From Oegoconia quadripuncta (lineage: Eukaryota; Arthropoda; Insecta; Lepidoptera; Autostichidae), in NCBI GenBank assembly GCA_949316235.1, contig OX438741.1:19283124-19347123 (forward strand): a DNA stretch of 64,000 nucleotides. Direction: 5' to 3'. This document shows positions 42,036 to 53,496 of this stretch, in pieces. The first letter of the stretch is position 1, and every line of letters begins with the position of its first letter. The translations under genes and the position numbers were made by a program. Below the pieces are notes generated by a model. It did no database searches. It was not told where the DNA came from and worked only from the letters and a program-made list of their open reading frames with translations.

Positions 42036-42360
42036 GGCACTTTATGGAATTACTTCGGTATCCGTCTGGTGACATACCATTTATTGCCATAATTTTGTGG
42101 CGACCATTTAGTAGGAGTTATGTCATCATACGAAAACTTAATGATTTAAATAAAATGAAATAAGAAAATGGTGTAAATTAAATTAATTCAATCAGCTAAC
42201 TGAAATAATGAAGAGATATTATTAGTATTTATTCAGTGTCACATACCTGTATGCATAAACTGAACAGTGATTTTAAAACTTGCAGCACAATATATGTAGT
42301 ACCGAAAAGGCATCCACTCAGCTTATGCCGATTTACATACCACGACGTTGATCTTCCGTG

Positions 42361-42415
42361 GATCAGGTGTGATTGAGGTCAAGTACGAACCCGTCGTGCA
42401 TAAAAAAAAAAAAAA
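42361..42415 (+). mobile_element. SINE-A 3' end only
   Basis: ATCAGGTGTGATTGAGGTCA, then ACCCGTCGTGCATAAA with a 13-A tail. A 5'-truncated stub. Confidence 0.8.
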
Positions 42416-42425
42416 TCTCCTAAAT

Positions 42426-42565
42426 TATACAGGGTGAAATTTCCTGGTGACTCCACTCTTGATTACGAACAACTTCCCACTACGAATCATACCCGAATTC
42501 GATCAAAAAATTTACAATTACCCATACAAAGTATTCTGAAACCACCTTTAGTATGGAAGAGCAAC
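42426..42565. mobile_element. mariner-like MITE, left half
   Basis: TATACAGGGTGAAATTTCCT, GGTGACTCC, GATTACGAACAACTTCCCA and CCATACAAAGTA match 12888-13030 and 55325-55475. The right inverted end is not found. Confidence 0.6.
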
Positions 42566-43066
42566 AATTTTGGGCTTGCCTGACTTTTCAATGCCAATTA
42601 TAATTGCATCCTTCCAGACAAAGGTCCACAATAACACTTTAGTAGGACACTTCTATTAGAGACGGTGCAAATTAATCTGTCGCCTGTACGTACATTAATC
42701 AGTCCTTTTTATCACTCGCTTCCATCAAGGTGGCATGCGACTTAATCAAAGCCTTTGTTAAAGCAAATTCAGCCTCATACGTTACCTTATTCGCTTTGAG
42801 CGGAGATGAAATACGTACTCAATCTTCGTCGACAATTGGGATGATTTGGGAATTTGGACGAATTCGGTCGCAGAGTTTGAGTAATTATTATTGGTATGTT
42901 TTATTTTAGTAAATACGGTTTTTAATGCTCGGTGTTTCACTAAGAGATTGAATTATGAATGAAATCATAGAACTAGGATAAATCCGTAATAAGACCAGTC
43001 GTAATGTATGGATCGGAGTGCTGGGCCGTGAAGAATACGGATGAAAGATAATTCAAATTCAAGCGT
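42566..43066. other. no recognised gene
   Basis: Unassigned. Confidence 0.35.
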
Positions 43067-43350
43067 CGGTGGCTCAGCGGCTAAGACGTGGTCTCCCAGT
43101 TTGGGAGGTCCGGGTTCGATTCCCATGCAGGCCATGTACCGACGAGTTGTTAAATTTAATTTAATTACTTAAGTGCATATCCGATTGCTCTTAAACGGTG
43201 AAGGAAAACATTGTGAGGAAACCTGCATGCCTGAGATGTAAAAGCATGTGAAGTCCTCAATCCGTATTGGGATGGCGTGGTGGACTATAGCTCATACTCC
43301 CTCATTATACGAGGGAAGACCTATATCCCCGCAGTGAGATTTTTACAGGC
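43067..43350 (+). mobile_element. SINE-D copy, tRNA-derived
   Basis: The head GTCGGTGGCTCAGCGGCTAA has an A box, and CCGGGTTCGATTCCC a B box. The body has GAAGGAAAACATTGTGAGGA and GGAAGACCTATATCCCCGCA. It ends in AGATGATGACGAT. Confidence 0.8.
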
Positions 43351-44432
43351 TGAGATGATGACGATCTTTCTGCCGGGGGCAGTACAGTACAAAGTTTGGA
43401 TGTCACACCAAGTGGTGGATTAGCCTTTGGAGTATCTCCGCTATTAAATAAGCTCCGATAGGTATAAACGGCTTTTGCAGCCATGGCCTTCTAAAACTCA
43501 ATTAATTTCAACACGAAAAAATATACTTTTAAAAACCTCTCCAATTCCATTCCACATACGGATACCTTATTATTAAAACAGTTGCAAACAAAATTGTTTG
43601 CAGTGAGGAAATTAGTTTTTCAACTTGTTTACCAGTTTTTCCTGTATCGTTCGTATATCTAAGGGCGTGTTTCAAGTCGCGATTTTATCTATATAATGGC
43701 TGGGTAGCCATTCTAAAGCGCGTCAACTGGAGACGCGAACGTGACGTCAATACCTGCGCCATCTTGCGCTTGGAGCGATATTTCTTAGTGTTATTTATCA
43801 CCGGTTGATGTCAGATTGAGTGTGACAGTTTTTTTTTAATTCCCGAACGCAAAGGGGGGTTTTATACGTTTGAACCCTACTCTCTATATAGTATCACTCT
43901 ATATCTTTGACGCTACCAAAGTAAAACCAAACCCAAAATGTGTAGAGCTAACCACGAGTATTAAAAACTAGATTAATTTCCGGACAAATGATTAGCGCGA
44001 TACGAAATGTGCTAGTTTTAGGTATTATCGTTCAAACTTAGCGCGACCGGCTCCCAGGTCTCTACGCTCGGACTGCCACGCCGGTCAGTCTTCAGGACAG
44101 ACAGAAGATGATCTACTGGATTACCTATATTTTCATAATCTCCCAGAGAATTTCCAAATTTTCAATTAATGGTTAAGTTAGTTGTAGTCATGTCAAACTT
44201 CAAATATTTTGATAAAAACTCGATAAGAGGCAAATTATACCTCAATGATCACCAATAAAGGTAGAATTGCAGATGTAAGTGCGATTAACTGTTCCGATCC
44301 GACTCGTTGGCACGCTGATGATGAAGATGAGGTGGCAGGTAAATTTTGGTATTTTAAGTTAACCTATCAGAATCATTCTAGCCCTTGATGACGGATCAAT
44401 ATGATGACTAGCTTACCACAAGGTTAAGTTTT
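43351..44432. other. no recognised gene
   Basis: Unassigned. A T-tract followed by AATTCCCGAACGCAAAGG (43830-43860) resembles the end of another dispersed repeat. Confidence 0.35.
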
Positions 44433-44742
44433 TATCCACAACGGGTTAGCACTTGATCTCAATCACACCTGATGTTAAGTGAAGATGACGCCGAAGGTGG
44501 TAGCGTACTGACCCGGAAATCCCATCTTATTTGGCGGACTGGCTATCTTATCTCTGACAACTGGAACACAACAATCCTATTAACATTGCTGTTTGGCGGC
44601 AGATTTAGTAAAAATATGGTGGTAGCTAGCTAGACGGACATTGAACCAAACCGAGTACTAAATATGTACACCGCTGGGTATCGAACCCGCGACCTCCGAA
44701 ACGTAAACACAATGTTGTTTACATTGAGACACGGAGGCGGTT
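44433..44742 (-). mobile_element. SINE-A, full-length minus-strand copy
   Basis: It extends from ATCCACAACGGGTTAGCACT to the complement of the tRNA-like head (CGAACCCGCGACCTCC, ACACGGAGGCGGTT). The A-tail is almost absent. It has more point changes than most copies. Confidence 0.85.
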
Positions 44743-46371
44743 AAGTACTCTAACTTGACTCCCTCCCAATGTACACCATTTTTGCGAGAACATTCTCAAA
44801 TCATTCTTGAGAAGTCCCGGAGAAGTTTCGTTCTATGATACTGTGAGTGTGTTATCTAGTTACCAGCATAATAGAATAGTCTCAACCCTGTCTTCCAGTG
44901 GGTATCGTAAAAGGCAACTAAGAGACGGTGAGCATATGAGTATTGAGCAATGATATAGGCAATAACGTTGTCCGTATAGTATCCACATATGTGTCTGACT
45001 CCAAATGTATGATAGGTATGCTACCAGAAAGAGGGTGGTCAAAGTAAATACGGTATCACGAAGGTTTCGCTTATATTGTCTGTAACACAAGGGTCTCTAT
45101 AGCTAGGTACACTAACTTATATAGACTAATATGAAACAGCGCGGTGCGCGTGCGATCTGTGGGGCGAGCGGAGGACGACTATCGAACGTCGTTCCGTCCG
45201 GACATGAGAGGCATTCGGAGTAGGTATGTACCCCTACGTCATTAAACGGAACTATTAAAAATCTACAATCGCCAATTTACATGCCCAGCAGATTAGGGTT
45301 ATGTCCAAATGCAAATCGCATCATTGGAAAGGCTTATGTGGAACTATAAGCTATTGTAGGAAAACTGGAAGATTTGGTGCCGGAGTACACCTGACGCACA
45401 GTAGCTCATTGGCTATTCGCAAAGGGAATTGAATGGAATATATCCTCTAATTGACCGATCATCCGTCGTATGACTGCAGAACTTCAATACCGTTGATCTG
45501 CGCGTGTGTGCATGCAACCTAAAGGTAACAGCGAAACACTCATGAGGGTAGAGGTGATTAGATTGGACTGGGGTAGTTAGGTTGGAAAAATTGAGTTAAA
45601 TTAACGAAGAGATCCTATAAGGGGTCCAGTTTTCCTTCTGGGTCCAGAACCGAAACAATTACAAACGAAATCGACCTAAAGGGTCTCAGAAAGTCAATTT
45701 GTTAGCTTTACAAGGTTAAATGTTGAAAGGCAATTTCATACGGGGTAAACATAAACAATGATAATGGTTTTCTGAATTACTTTGAACTTATTCACAATAG
45801 CAAACAGTCCTGTTTACTGTTTATGAAAGTGAGAGCGTTTAATTTTAATTGGTTAACTTTTTTAATTGCAAACCTACGATGGAAAAAGGTGTGTGATACA
45901 ATGCGTAACCGAAAGGGTATATCAAGGAAGAGTAAGTGGCGGATTATTTTGCCATTGTGTTCACAATAATGTATTTATTTTTCCAATAGAGCATTAAATG
46001 TATAAATTGTTTAAACCATCAATTGAAAAATATACAATAAAAATGTCCTGTTGCTAGATCAGACGGCTGATAATACGTGAAATATTCCTGCTTCCCACAA
46101 GCGCTCTAGTACCTGCGTCACAAGGAGATCGCCCGAGTGAGTAACAATTCTCGTTATCGTTTGAATGGTTCATAGTCTATGTCTATGTCTAGTATAGGGC
46201 ACAAAAACGTTGGAATATACAATAACTAAACCCTCGGCGATAAGCAAACACTTAAATAAATAAATTACCTGAATTTATTTTAAATACAAAAATTGTAAGG
46301 TTTTGACAGTGTTGTGTGTCATATGTCAAAACATACATACATTTTAAAATGATTTGAATATGGCATACAAA
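44743..46371. other. no recognised gene
   Basis: Unassigned. 45135-45225 is locally GC-richer. A minus-strand frame at 44860-45090 has no family resemblance. Confidence 0.35.
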
Positions 46372-46511
46372 GGTGTCCATTTGGTTGTACGCAAATTAAA
46401 CTAAAACCAATTTTAAACTAGGCCTGTCCTTTTCTCTTTGGAACAATATAACCTGACAGCACCAGTCTAAAACTGGTTTTAGTTTAGTTTGTGTGCAACC
46501 GAATCGACACC
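46372..46511. mobile_element. 140-bp MITE
   Basis: The inverted ends GGTGTCCATTTGGTTGTACG and CGTGTGCAACC-like GTGCAACCGAATCGACACC are about 48 bp each, including AAACTAAAACCA / TGGTTTTAGTTT. No coding capacity. Confidence 0.85.
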
Positions 46512-46590
46512 AATCTCGAGTTCCTCAACCTTAACCCACCTTTTGTCAAATATACTAAAAACTTGACTTAACTTGACAAGAACTTCTTTT

Positions 46591-46830
46591 GACGACCGGT
46601 CGGTGTAGTGGATAGTGACCCTGTCAGCGAAACCAACGGTTGCGGGTTCGAATCCCGCGAGAGGTAAATGTTTGTGTGATGAATATGAACATTTATTCCT
46701 GAGTCATGGATGTTTATATAAATATTTATGTATGTTTATCCGTTATCTAGTGTCCATAGTACAAGCTTTACTTAGTTTGGGACTAGATGATTGGTGTAAG
46801 TGTCCGAAATATTTATTTATTATTATTATT
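46591..46830 (+). mobile_element. SINE-B copy, essentially full length
   Basis: GACGACCGGTCGGTGTAGTG to a (TTA)n tail. The B box GGGTTCGAATCCC is canonical. Very similar to 24082-24330. Confidence 0.88.
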
Positions 46831-46879
46831 ATTTACATATATCTTTGTATATCGTGTCTTCTTAAAGATAAATAATAAA

Positions 46880-47005
46880 TAAATAATAATAAATATCCTT
46901 GGACACACACACAACGCCATCTAGTTCCATACTAAGCAACTATAGGCTTGTGTTGTGGATACCAGATGGTTGATATACTACACAAATACATTTTTTTTTG
47001 TAAAC
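46880..47005 (-). mobile_element. SINE-C, tail half
   Basis: AATAAATATCCTTGGACACA, CGCCATCTAGTTCCATACTA and ACCAGATGGTTGATATACTA match 48029-48135. The tRNA-like half is gone. Confidence 0.75.
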
Positions 47006-47542
47006 AAATACATCCATCATATTTTACGTAATTAGCCTAAGGTAATTAACATGTAGCCAACAGGGAGACGTAATATAAACAGGTGTCCTAGTATAAGGAC
47101 ATTGGGCAGATAAGTTATATATTTGTTTGTTTCATTCAACTTTGAATAGCGAATGTGAAGATCCATTATTATGAAATTACAATACAATTACTCCAATAAA
47201 CTGCAATTGCTCGGAATCCTGTAATTAATCTTAGAGCATTAAAAAACAAAGTTTATAATGGCATTCCCCATAGATAATTATAACGGCTCTCTCCAATTAC
47301 CGTCATTACTATGCGCAGTTAGGTTTAATCTGATTGGTTTACCACAACACTACGCAGCGTTTCTAATTAAGACTAACTTAACTTGAAGATGAGTTTACAG
47401 TAAACAGACACGTGTAGTAAGTATACTACAGGTACACACTTATACTAAGTTTGCTTACGTCACTAAATATGCGTCAGATTATCCCAGTAGTTTTTCAGAT
47501 CAAAGAAAAATATTTCTTGATAAAATGTTTTCCTTTTCAGTA
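47006..47542. other. no recognised gene
   Basis: Unassigned AT-rich DNA. Confidence 0.4.
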
Positions 47543-47779
47543 TTTTTTTTTATGCACGACGGGTTTTTCTCTCAATCTCACCTGATGTTAAGTGAAGATG
47601 AGGTCGAAGGTGGAAGCGTACTGACCCGGAAACCCCAACACATTTGGGGGAGTGGCTCTCTTATCTCTGACAACCGGAACACAACAATGCTAATAACATT
47701 GCTGATTTATGGTTTATGATGCTTTATGATGGTGGTAGCTAGCCAGGCGGACATTTAAAATGCCCTACCACCAACCAAA
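47543..47779 (-). mobile_element. SINE-A copy, head truncated
   Basis: Poly(T)-ATGCACGACGGGTTT to CCCTACCACCAACCAAAG, the same truncation point as 57583-57818. Confidence 0.85.
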
Positions 47780-48028
47780 GTGTCCTGGCCTAGAGAGGAG
47801 GCTGTACCCCAGCAGTGAGAAGGTACGGCTGTTAGTGTGATGTTCCACTCCATAGAAATGTATAAACTTTGATGAATCCTAGATCTGATCTGAAGATTGT
47901 CGATATGTCCGTATCAAATATACAGTAAGCTAAGTACATCTACAGGAAAACCTGTGGTTGTCAAGGCATTATACGTTGTGAAGAAAACTTTATGGATTGC
48001 CTTAAGTTATGAGTGACAGGTCCAATAT

Positions 48029-48292
48029 AATAAATAATAAATATCTTGGCACATACACACAGCGCCATCTAGTTCCACACTAAGCAACTAGACTTGTATT
48101 ATGGTTACCAGATGGTTGATAAACTACACAAATACATTTTTTTTTGTAAATAAATACATATATAAATGAAAAACATCCATAACTCGGGAACACATGTCTG
48201 TATTCATCATACAAACATATGCCCCTAGCGGGATTCGAAACTGCGGCGTTTTGGCATAGCAGCAGAGTTTCTAACCACTACACCTACCTACA
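48029..48292 (-). mobile_element. SINE-C copy, full length
   Basis: It runs from the complement of the AT-rich tail (AATAATAAATATCTTGGCAC) through CGCCATCTAGTTCCACACTA and GTTGATAAACTACACAAATA to the tRNA-like head, whose B-box complement reads GGGATTCGAAACTG. Another partial tail follows at 48305-48345. Confidence 0.85.
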
Positions 48293-48504
48293 AATATGTT
48301 GATTAATAATAAATATCTTTGGTCATACATAAAGCGCCTTCTAGTGGTTGAGGTTGTCAAAGCTCAGAATTTAATCCTGGCCAGTTTGCAAAGTTTTTGT
48401 GTGTTGATGGCGGTTGTCATCTGTCTCTCTCGGTGAAAAACTGTATGTCAATCGTAAATGCTATTATTTTTCTTCTATTGCTAATTTATACCTCTAATAC
48501 TCTA

Positions 48505-48558
48505 GGGTCGTATTATGGATACCAGATGGTTGATATGCTACACATTTTTTTGTAAATA
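48505..48558 (-). mobile_element. SINE-C fragment at the LINE 5' junction
   Basis: CGTATTATGGATACCAGATG, GTTGATATGCTACAC and TTTTTTTGTAAATA are SINE-C sequence. The apparent first ~18 residues of the adjoining RT frame are translated from it and are not part of the LINE protein. Confidence 0.75.
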
Positions 48559-50551
48559 TTGTTATACATATTGTAAATGTGATTGGGCGACGGTGGGAAT
48601 TCATAAAAGTAGGCAAAAGTTATATGAGCTTTATGATGAAAGGACATATAATAAGAGCGAAAGTTTTATTGAATATGTTAGGCAATACTCGAAAATATTC
48701 AAGCGAGCTTGTGCCACAGCAAAATCAAATTTTATAAATAATAAAATAAAGAATAGCGCGGACATAGTAAAGACAACTTGGAAAGTTATAAATAGCGAAA
48801 CTGGCAAATTTAAAACTCTTAACACTGATACGCGATTAAAAATTAATGATCGAATTCTAACTTCACAATTAGAAGTTGCAGAAGCTTTTGAAAAATTCTT
48901 TACTGATATCCCAATATTAACTACAAATTCTCTGAATTCATGTCCCACACTCGCTGAATCGCTACTTAAACAAAATGTGGAGACTTGTGACTCCCATTTT
49001 AAATTTAATCATGTAAGTCCTATAGACATCTTAAAAGCATTTCGTTCTTTAGACAAGAAAAAAACTGCCGACCTTCACGGTTTATCAGTAAAAATTATTA
49101 GTGCCGTAATTGATTGTATTTCACCACACTTAGCTTATATCTTTAATAAATGTACTGATGATGGCATATTTCCTGATCTGATGAAGCACAGTAAAGTCAT
49201 ACCTTTATTTAAATCCGGTAGTACATCAGACCCCTCTAATTTTAGACCTATTTCAATACTGCCGACTCTCAGCAAAATCTTTGAAAAAATTATATTAAAT
49301 CAGATATCGAGTTATTTTTACAGTAACAATCTAATGTCATATAAACAATTCGGTTTTACAAGGGGCCGCTCGACAACCGATGCAGGTGTCGAGCTCTTAC
49401 AATATATTTTTGAGGCTTGGGAAGATGCGCGGGATGCAATAGGAGTATTTTGCGACTTGTCCAAGGCCTTTGATTGCGTTCATCACGACACTTTAATCAG
49501 GAAATTACGTCATTATGGTGTAACCGGCCGAGCTCTCGACCTTCTGAATTCTTATTTGAGTAACCGAGTTCAGAGGGTTGATATCAGTGGCAATACATCG
49601 TCAGGGTCGACAGTCTGTATGGGCGTCCCACAAGGCTCCATTCTCGGACCATTTTTGTTTTTGGTTTACATAAATGACTTGCCAAACCTTGTAAACGATA
49701 AACATGAAATAGTATTGTTTGCTGACGATACCTCTGTAATGTTTAAAGTAAATAGACTAAAATTAAATTATGACGACGTGAACAACGCTATTTCTCAAAT
49801 AGTAGAATGGTTTACGGCAAATAATTTGTTACTGAATGAGAAAAAAACTAAATGTGTAAAATTTGTACTGCCTAATGTCAGGGAGGTGCCCACAAATATA
49901 ATGATAAAAAATGTCACTCTAGACCTTGTTGAGTCCACTGTATTTTTGGGCATTACTTTGGACGCCAAATTACAATGGGGTCCTCATATCCATAAATTGG
50001 CGAAGAAGCTCAGCTCTGCAGCGTATGCAGTCAAAAAAATTAGACAAATATCGGACGTAAATACTGCTAGATTAGTATATTTTAGTTATTTCCATAGCCT
50101 GATGTCTTACGGTATCTTGCTGTGGGGAAATGCCGCGGATATCAATACAATCTTTGTTTTACAAAAACGAGCCGTTCGCGCAATTTATCAATTGAGACCT
50201 GCAGTGTCACTTAGAGACAGATTTAAAGAGTATAATATTCTAACCTTTTCGTCACAGTACATTTTTGAAAATCTAATATATGTCAAAAAAAATATAGCAT
50301 CATTTAGGAAAAATAGTGATAAACATGATGTCAATACAAGAAATAAAGATAAACTTGCAGGTCACATAAGTCGCCTCCACAAAGTCAGTAATTCATTCAA
50401 AGGGTTATGTATACGCTTTTTCAATAAAGTTCCTGTTGATATACAAAATCTTCCTTTCAATAAATTTAAAGATACTATAAAACAGAAACTTATTAAGAAA
50501 GCATATTATAAAATATCAGATTATTTAGATGATAAACAATCATGGACATAA
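48515..50551 (+). pseudogene. 5'-truncated CR1/Jockey-type LINE reverse transcriptase
   Basis: A 678-codon open frame. True LINE sequence starts around residue 22 (CDWATVGIHKSRQKL), because the earlier residues come from a SINE fragment. The upstream AP-endonuclease is missing. RT blocks are FRPISILPTLSKIFEK (243-258), FTRGRSTTDA (281-290), CDLSKAFDCVHHD (313-325), GVPQGSILGPFLF (370-382) and the active site FADDTS (402-407). The C-terminal thumb/tail region reaches DYLDDKQSWT. The RT core is undamaged, so the insertion is young, but the element cannot retrotranspose on its own. Confidence 0.85.
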
Positions 50552-50785
50552 CCAGCCCGTTCGCATAACCAGGCTATTTCACAATTAATAATGAAATATT
50601 ATAATATAAAATAATAATTTTGTAATATAAAAACCTTTTTTTAAAAGAGCGACCTCTCGAGTTTCTTGCTTGTTCTTCTCAGGGGAAAATTGCCTTTTGA
50701 ACAAGCAGTAGCTTTAAAAATGTAAAATCTGACTATTTTAAGTGTACCCTGTGTACCTACAAAATAAAGCATTTTTTGATTTTGA
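48559..50785 (+). mobile_element. 5'-truncated CR1/Jockey-type LINE
   Basis: It spans the truncated ORF and a ~230-bp 3' UTR containing CTCGAGTTTCTTGCTTGTTC, TCAGGGGAAAATTGCC and TACCTACAAAATAAAGCA. The end is a short TTTTGA repeat (TTTTTGATTTTGATTTTGA). Tails of the same family occur at 15074-15240, 25720-25810, 56690-56870 and 61915-62055. Confidence 0.8.
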
Positions 50786-50787
50786 TT

Positions 50788-50912
50788 TTGAATGAAAACA
50801 TCTATCACTCAAGTACACCTGTCCGTATTCAACATACAAACATATACCCTTAGCGGGATACGACCCCGCGACCTTTTGGTATATCAGATTTCTAACCACT
50901 ACACCAAATATG
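50788..50912 (-). mobile_element. SINE-C head fragment
   Basis: ATGAAAACATCTATCACTCA, GTCCGTATTCAACATACAAA and CTAACCACTACACCAAAT match the tRNA-like half. It starts exactly after the LINE tail. Confidence 0.7.
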
Positions 50913-50954
50913 TAGATAATACCATGAAGTTAAAAAAGATTGTATTAATAATTC

Positions 50955-51092
50955 GAGGGAGAGTGCCTGGAAGAGATCGCTGTTAGTGATAAGGTCACCA
51001 AATTGTACGTTACACACCTACCACTTTCTGTAACTGTATTTTCTTTTCTGTTGTGCAATAAAGTGTATTTGTATTGTATTGTGCATTTAAAT
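50955..51092 (+). mobile_element. LINE 3' tail (CAATA-type)
   Basis: GAGAGTGCCTGGAAGAGATC, GTGATAAGGTCACCAAATTG, TGTAACTGTATTTTCTTTTC and CAATAAAGTGTATTTGTATT then GTATTG. This is the clearest copy of the family that is reversed at 3272 and 13048. Confidence 0.75.
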
Positions 51093-51379
51093 ATAATTAA
51101 ATGTTTGAAGTTTCCACGAATTCCGCTGTTAACTTCGACCATCTTATGTAATCCCAGTTGAGCCGGTAAGCTCCTTTCAGTAAGGACACGGCTTGAAAGG
51201 TCTATAGGACCCAATCCTTACTCATGTCGATGACATTTATTTATAGCAAAATATTATACACTACAAGAAGATATATAAGGCGTTTGGAAGGTGGTAAAGC
51301 CAAGTTAAGTTCGAGCAATTTTTGTAACGCTCACTTTTGTTTAATTATTATTTTAAAGATTTTGGTAAAAAGTATGAAA

Positions 51380-51870
51380 CGATGTAGTTCTAACTATAAC
51401 CGATTTTAATAAAACCTGTCTAAAAACCACCGCTAGAAAACTTGGTTTCAAATTAAAAAATCCGCATCCAAATCGGTTCACCCGTTTAAGAGTTAAGAGG
51501 CACAGACAGACACACATACCTACAGCGGTCAAACTGGGTCGGGAGTTAATTATATTAACCAGGTAGAACTTCACCAACCGAGCTTAACCGAATTTCATCA
51601 AACGTGGCTAAGAACATTCCAGGGTTTAATTTTAAATTAAACTAATTTAAATTTAATTACGTTTAGAAAACCTAACTATGTTAATAGCTAAATATCTTCG
51701 ACCTTCAAACATGGTTAAGAACCTATCTCCTCATTTAGTTTTTAATATAAGAAAAACCGCACTCAAATCGGACTATGCATTATTGGGATACGCCTGAATA
51801 AAGGTTGGACACATACAAGACACCGTCAAACACATAATACCCATCGTTTTTCGTCGGTGGTTAAAAATAA
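51380..51870. repeat. two units of the CAAACACATAACACCC-type dispersed repeat
   Basis: 51400-51560 contains ATCCAAATCGGTTCACCCGT then TTAAGAGTTA and CACAGACAGACACACATACC. 51690-51870 repeats the theme with ACCGCACTCAAATCGGACTA and GTCAAACACATAATACCCAT. Confidence 0.55.
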
Positions 51871-51914
51871 ACTTTAACTTTTGAATACCTAAGTACAAAT
51901 TTGTTTAATAGATG

Positions 51915-52160
51915 TTATCGAAGCAGGAATGGAGACATCTGTAGACGAAGGAAAGTCACCGACATTGCCCAGTAGATGAGCAACTTCAAGTGGCAGTAGG
52001 CAGAGTACATAGTGCTTAGACCAAGCACCGGTAGACGCAGCATGCCTCGTTCACCCGCAAGGTCAATAAAGGTCGCAAGAGGTCGCTGGATGTAGGCAGA
52101 TTTCAAGCGGTCACTCTAGAAATCTATGAGGAGACCTAGCATTAATATGATGATGATGTC
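51915..52160 (+). pseudogene. degenerate 3' end of an RTE-type LINE
   Basis: GTAGATGAGCAACTTCAAGT, AGAGGTCGCTGGATGTAGGC and CGGTCACTCTAGAAATCTAT lead to a GATGATGATG end. Same layout as 11041-11321. Multiple stops. Confidence 0.55.
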
Positions 52161-52183
52161 TTCTGTCAAATATTGTCAATGTC

Positions 52184-52402
52184 AAAGATCGCGGGTTCGA
52201 ATCCCGCTAGGGACATATGTTTGTATGATGAATACGGACATGTGTTCCCGAGTTATGGATGTTTTTCATTTATATATGTATTTATTTACAAAAAAAAAAT
52301 GTATTTGTGTAGTTTATCAACCATCTGGTATCTATAATACAAGCCTAGTAGCTTAGAGTGGAACTAGATGGCGTTGTGTGTATGTGCAAAGATATTTATT
52401 TA
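52184..52402 (+). mobile_element. SINE-C copy
   Basis: It begins inside the head with GATCGCGGGTTCGAATCCCG (B box). It continues with GTATGATGAATACGGACATG and AACCATCTGGTATCTATAAT and ends TATTTATTTATTTATTG. Confidence 0.85.
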
Positions 52403-53114
52403 TTTATTGTTCAAGTGAAATTACGAAAAAAATATAATGAATTGAATAAATTTAGTAGAGTCATTCCATAATGACATTTTAACTGAGATGAAATCAATTT
52501 ATCAAATATACAACTAGCAAAGGAATTGAACGCAGCAATGACTCTAAATATAGATTTGCATATTTTAACGGCGATGGGCTCACACCCTGTCACATAATTA
52601 TGTGCATTTCAGTATACTTCGTAAGGTGAATCCCAAGGAGGAAGGAAGGAAGGTCGTGACTTTATGTATGTATTTATTAATAACCTGATTTACTCATATT
52701 AAGTATGTTATGTTTACCTTAGGCCTCCTTTTATCCTCTACCTGGTGATAATGTCAATCATGCGTAAGGGATCACTGACTTTGATAATACAGCTTAACAA
52801 ATTTCTGAGGCAGGGACTTTACTAGATGCATTAAATAACTCCAATCATAAAGATTAAAATAAAATGCACTGTAAACTTGGATAATGAATGAATAATCATT
52901 ATTTGAAAAGGCATGATTATGTTCAAAATATAGATTTTTCCTACTCCCATACATTTACTATAGCAAGGCACTCATCACGATATTATTATCAGTACTTAAG
53001 AAGATTTCAACACAGCACACCACAGTTGTATCTGTCGATAGCACCGCAAGATCATGCGTCCTGATTGTCGAGACGACGTCCCATACTATGCTTGCCAGAT
53101 CTCTAGGTACTCTA

Positions 53115-53225
53115 AAACTTCTATGTCCCAACGATCAGTCCTAAGCACTATTTGTCCAAAATTACTTGTCCTTTAACTTACTAACCACTGGGCTAACTTT
53201 AGTGAATTTCATTCATCGGATCTTT
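53115..53225. repeat. ~110-bp segment shared with 57470-57582
   Basis: AAAACTTCTATGTCCCAACG then ATCAGTCCTAAGCACTATTT, through TGAATTTCATTCATCGGATC, is almost identical at both places. Both are followed directly by the A-tail side of a minus-strand SINE-A. Confidence 0.85.
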
Positions 53226-53496
53226 TCATTTTTTTTGTGCACAACTGGTTGGTACCTGATCTCAATCACACCTGATGTTAAGTGAAGATGAGGTCGAAGG
53301 TGGAAGCGTACTGACCCGGAAACCCCAACACATTTGGGGGACTGGCTATCTTATCTCTGACAATACATGCGGACATTTTAAAATGCCCTACCACCAACCA
53401 AACCGAGTACTTAAACATATACCCCGCTGGGGATCGAACCCGCGACCTCTGAATCGTAAGCCCAATGTTGTTTACATTGAGCCACGGAGGCGGTTG
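53226..53496 (-). mobile_element. SINE-A copy with ~55-bp internal deletion
   Basis: It goes from TTTTTTGTGCACAACTGG to the complete head complement CATTGAGCCACGGAGGCGGT. CTCTGACAA is joined to TACATGCGGACATTT. Confidence 0.85.
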
